Positions 63,746 through 64,000 of a DNA stretch of 64,000 bases are shown one piece after another (position 1 is the first letter of the stretch; each line of letters opens with the position of its first letter). The notes under the pieces were generated by a model. It was not told where the DNA came from and made no database searches. It saw only the letters and a list, made by a program, of their open reading frames with translations. The stretch spans positions 186,001-250,000 of the forward strand of contig NZ_JAIUDA010000008.1 of NCBI RefSeq assembly GCF_020179835.1, in the 5' to 3' direction. The stretch comes from Pantoea sp. alder81. GTDB taxonomy: Bacteria; Pseudomonadota; Gammaproteobacteria; Enterobacterales; Enterobacteriaceae. The translations under genes were made by a program, and so were the position numbers.

Positions 63746-64000
63746 ATGAAAACCAAATTAGCTATCGCCATTGTCGGTCTGGCTTCCGTACTGTCTTTCG
63801 GTGCCAGCGCCGCTAGCCTGGTTTCTAACGAACAAGCCGCACAGCTGCAACCGCTGAACCAAACTGTCAGTGTGAGTGGTGTTGACGGTGACCAGACGAA
63901 TGTCCGTCAGGAACTGTCGCAGAAAGCCGATGCGCAAGGTGCCAGCCACTATCGCATCATTGAAAACAATCGCGGTGACACCTTCCACGTGACCGCTGAA
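63746..64000 (+). CDS. YhcN-type DUF1471 protein, copy 2 (cut by window end)
   Basis: 85 codons are visible: signal peptide MKTKLAIAIVGLASVLSFGA, then the DUF1471 pattern TVSVSGVDGDQTNVRQEL and GASHYRIIENNRGDTFHVTAE. AGGAG precedes the ATG by 7 nt. It is a diverged tandem paralogue of yhcN, 90 bp downstream; only a few residues appear to be missing. Confidence 0.9.
   Translation, partial: MKTKLAIAIVGLASVLSFGASAASLVSNEQAAQLQPLNQTVSVSGVDGDQTNVRQELSQKADAQGASHYRIIENNRGDTFHVTAE

Overview
The window reads as a chromosomal segment of an enterobacterium of the Erwiniaceae type (Pantoea or Erwinia-like). This rests on three things: proteins close to their Escherichia coli counterparts throughout, three full-length ERIC elements, and the gene order. 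From pmbA to mscM (about 6.1 to 61.0 kb) the order is that of the 94-96 min region of E. coli read in reverse, with some E. coli genes missing (no msrA between tamA and ytfL; no ula/yjf block between rpsF and yjfP). The genus is an inference from sequence alone.

Layout. (1) 1-5.3 kb: a minus-strand catabolic operon that runs off the left edge. In transcription order it holds a PRD-domain protein, an SFCGS (DUF2620) protein, DUF4312, two multi-spanning membrane proteins (DUF4311, DUF4310), a metal-dependent amidohydrolase/deacetylase, a DgaE-type PLP ammonia-lyase and a DgaF-type KDGP aldolase. The enzymes suggest deacylation, deamination and aldol cleavage of an N-acylated amino-sugar acid phosphate. 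The uptake system is an uncharacterised family. A 46-bp tandem repeat array lies inside the operon between the transporter and enzyme genes. (2) 5.5-10.8 kb: cybC, pmbA, darP (yjgA), mpl, fbp. (3) 10.85-14.7 kb: an accessory patch between fbp and ppa, with a divergent Ner-like/Cro-like regulator pair around palindromic operators, the remains of a chemoreceptor gene, a HigB/HigA-type toxin-antitoxin pair, an intact chemoreceptor with a sigma-28 promoter, and an LprI-like protein. (4) 14.7-31.0 kb: a YeaL-type membrane protein, ppa, ytfP, tamB-tamA, ytfL, ytfK, ytfJ, cysQ, cpdB, fklB, ytfB and the rpsF-priB-rpsR-rplI ribosomal operon. (5) 31-41.8 kb: a small exported protein, yjfP, a Cache-domain chemoreceptor, bsmA, aidB, rlmB, rnr, nsrR, purA. 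(6) 42-54 kb: yjeT, hflC, hflK, hflX, hfq, miaA, mutL, amiB, tsaE, nnr, and divergent queG. (7) 54.0-54.4 kb: a non-coding cluster of five DnaA boxes plus an IHF site, the apparent counterpart of E. coli datA, next to three identical tRNA-Gly(GCC) genes. (8) 54.99-61.0 kb: orn, rsgA, psd, mscM. (9) 61.07-64 kb: mdh, argR and two tandem yhcN-like genes, which in E. coli lie near 73 min, so a synteny break falls between mscM and mdh.

Most of the window is ordinary core genome: translation (rpsF, rpsR, rplI, rlmB, miaA, tsaE, queG, rsgA, tRNAs), RNA turnover (rnr, orn, hfq), envelope biogenesis (tamAB, mpl, amiB, psd, mscM, ytfB) and central metabolism (fbp, ppa, purA, mdh, cysQ). The parts most worth attention are the uncharacterised uptake/catabolic operon with its internal repeat array, the datA-like locus, the ERIC element placed between a stable-RNA promoter and the tRNA-Gly genes, and the accessory patch at 10.9-12.5 kb.
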